Shown: positions 15,650 to 15,704 of the stretch, piece by piece | Layout: the number at the start of each line of letters is the position of its first letter | How positions within the stretch are numbered: the first letter of the stretch is position 1 | Notes under the pieces: generated by a model | What the model was told of the DNA's origin: nothing | What the model saw: only the letters and a program-made list of their open reading frames with translations | The model's database searches: none | DNA from: Desulfobulbus_C sp964551175 | GTDB lineage: Bacteria > Desulfobacterota > Desulfobulbia > Desulfobulbales > Desulfobulbaceae | Length of the DNA stretch: 15,704 nt | Assembly (NCBI GenBank): GCA_964551175.1 | Contig: CAZKBZ010000065.1 | Span: forward strand, 1-15,704 | Direction: 5' to 3' | Made by a program: the position numbers and the translations under genes

Positions 15650-15704
15650 TTACTCGATGATTTCGCTGATCACACCGGCGCCGACGGTCCGGCCGCCTTC
15701 ACGG
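15650..15704 (-). CDS. tuf: Elongation factor Tu, 3' fragment (last 18 codons)
   Basis: The fragment translates as REGGRTVGAGVISEIIE followed by TAA, the conserved end of EF-Tu domain III. The beginning lies beyond the window. It stands upstream of rpmG and tRNA-Trp, the typical place of the second tuf copy. The 100-base spacer to rpmG contains a hairpin. Its 55-base length equals that of the tuf fragment at the other end of the window. Confidence 0.95.
   Translation of the reverse strand, partial: REGGRTVGAGVISEIIE

Overview
The window is an unbroken run of housekeeping translation and transcription genes, all on the minus strand. It is the fused rif and str ribosomal region of a bacterium. 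Read in the direction of transcription (high to low coordinates) the order is: tuf (3' end only), rpmG, secE and nusG with a tRNA-Trp gene between rpmG and secE, then rplK, rplA, rplJ, rplL, rpoB, rpoC, rpsL, rpsG, fusA and tuf (5' end only). Every gene is intact apart from the two tuf fragments cut by the window edges. I see no mobile element, CRISPR array, phage gene or unknown protein family.

Organism: the order tuf-trnW-rpmG-secE-nusG-rplKAJL-rpoBC-rpsLG-fusA-tuf, a beta' subunit carrying the large lineage-specific insert after the trigger loop, and protein sequences that resemble deltaproteobacterial homologues suggest a Gram-negative, probably of the former Deltaproteobacteria (Desulfobacterota, perhaps Desulfobulbales-like). 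This placement is inferred from memory of the families and is only moderately secure.

Region by region: 15650-15704 is the last 18 codons of one tuf copy. 15246-15549 holds rpmG (only 49 codons, easily missed) and tRNA-Trp(CCA). 14284-15126 holds secE (translocase) and nusG (elongation factor), almost abutting. 11759-14245 holds ribosomal proteins L11, L1, L10 and L7/L12, with a strongly folded L10-type autoregulatory leader before rplJ. 7469-11545 and 3310-7374 are rpoB and rpoC. A near-consensus sigma70 promoter at 3268-3296, just after rpoC, probably starts a separate str transcript (rpsL, rpsG, fusA, tuf). A second promoter-like element lies before fusA. 1-55 is the first 18 codons of a second tuf copy.

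How the genes work together: the products are the core RNA polymerase (beta, beta'), its elongation and coupling factor NusG, ribosomal proteins of the L1 arm, the L11/L10/L12 GTPase stalk and the decoding centre (S12, S7), and the two elongation GTPases (EF-G, EF-Tu) that act on that stalk. Clustering lets growth-rate and autogenous control act on all of them together. The non-coding interest lies in the intergenic stretches. These include a perfect 21-bp hairpin between rplL and rpoB, hairpins after rplA, rplL and tuf, the L10 leader and two internal promoters. No gene-free stretch exceeds about 250 bases.

Both window ends lie exactly 55 bases inside a tuf coding sequence, one at the start codon side and one at the stop codon side. 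This suggests that the window is a complete assembly contig broken at two identical tuf copies. I found no evidence for a previously undescribed biological system here.
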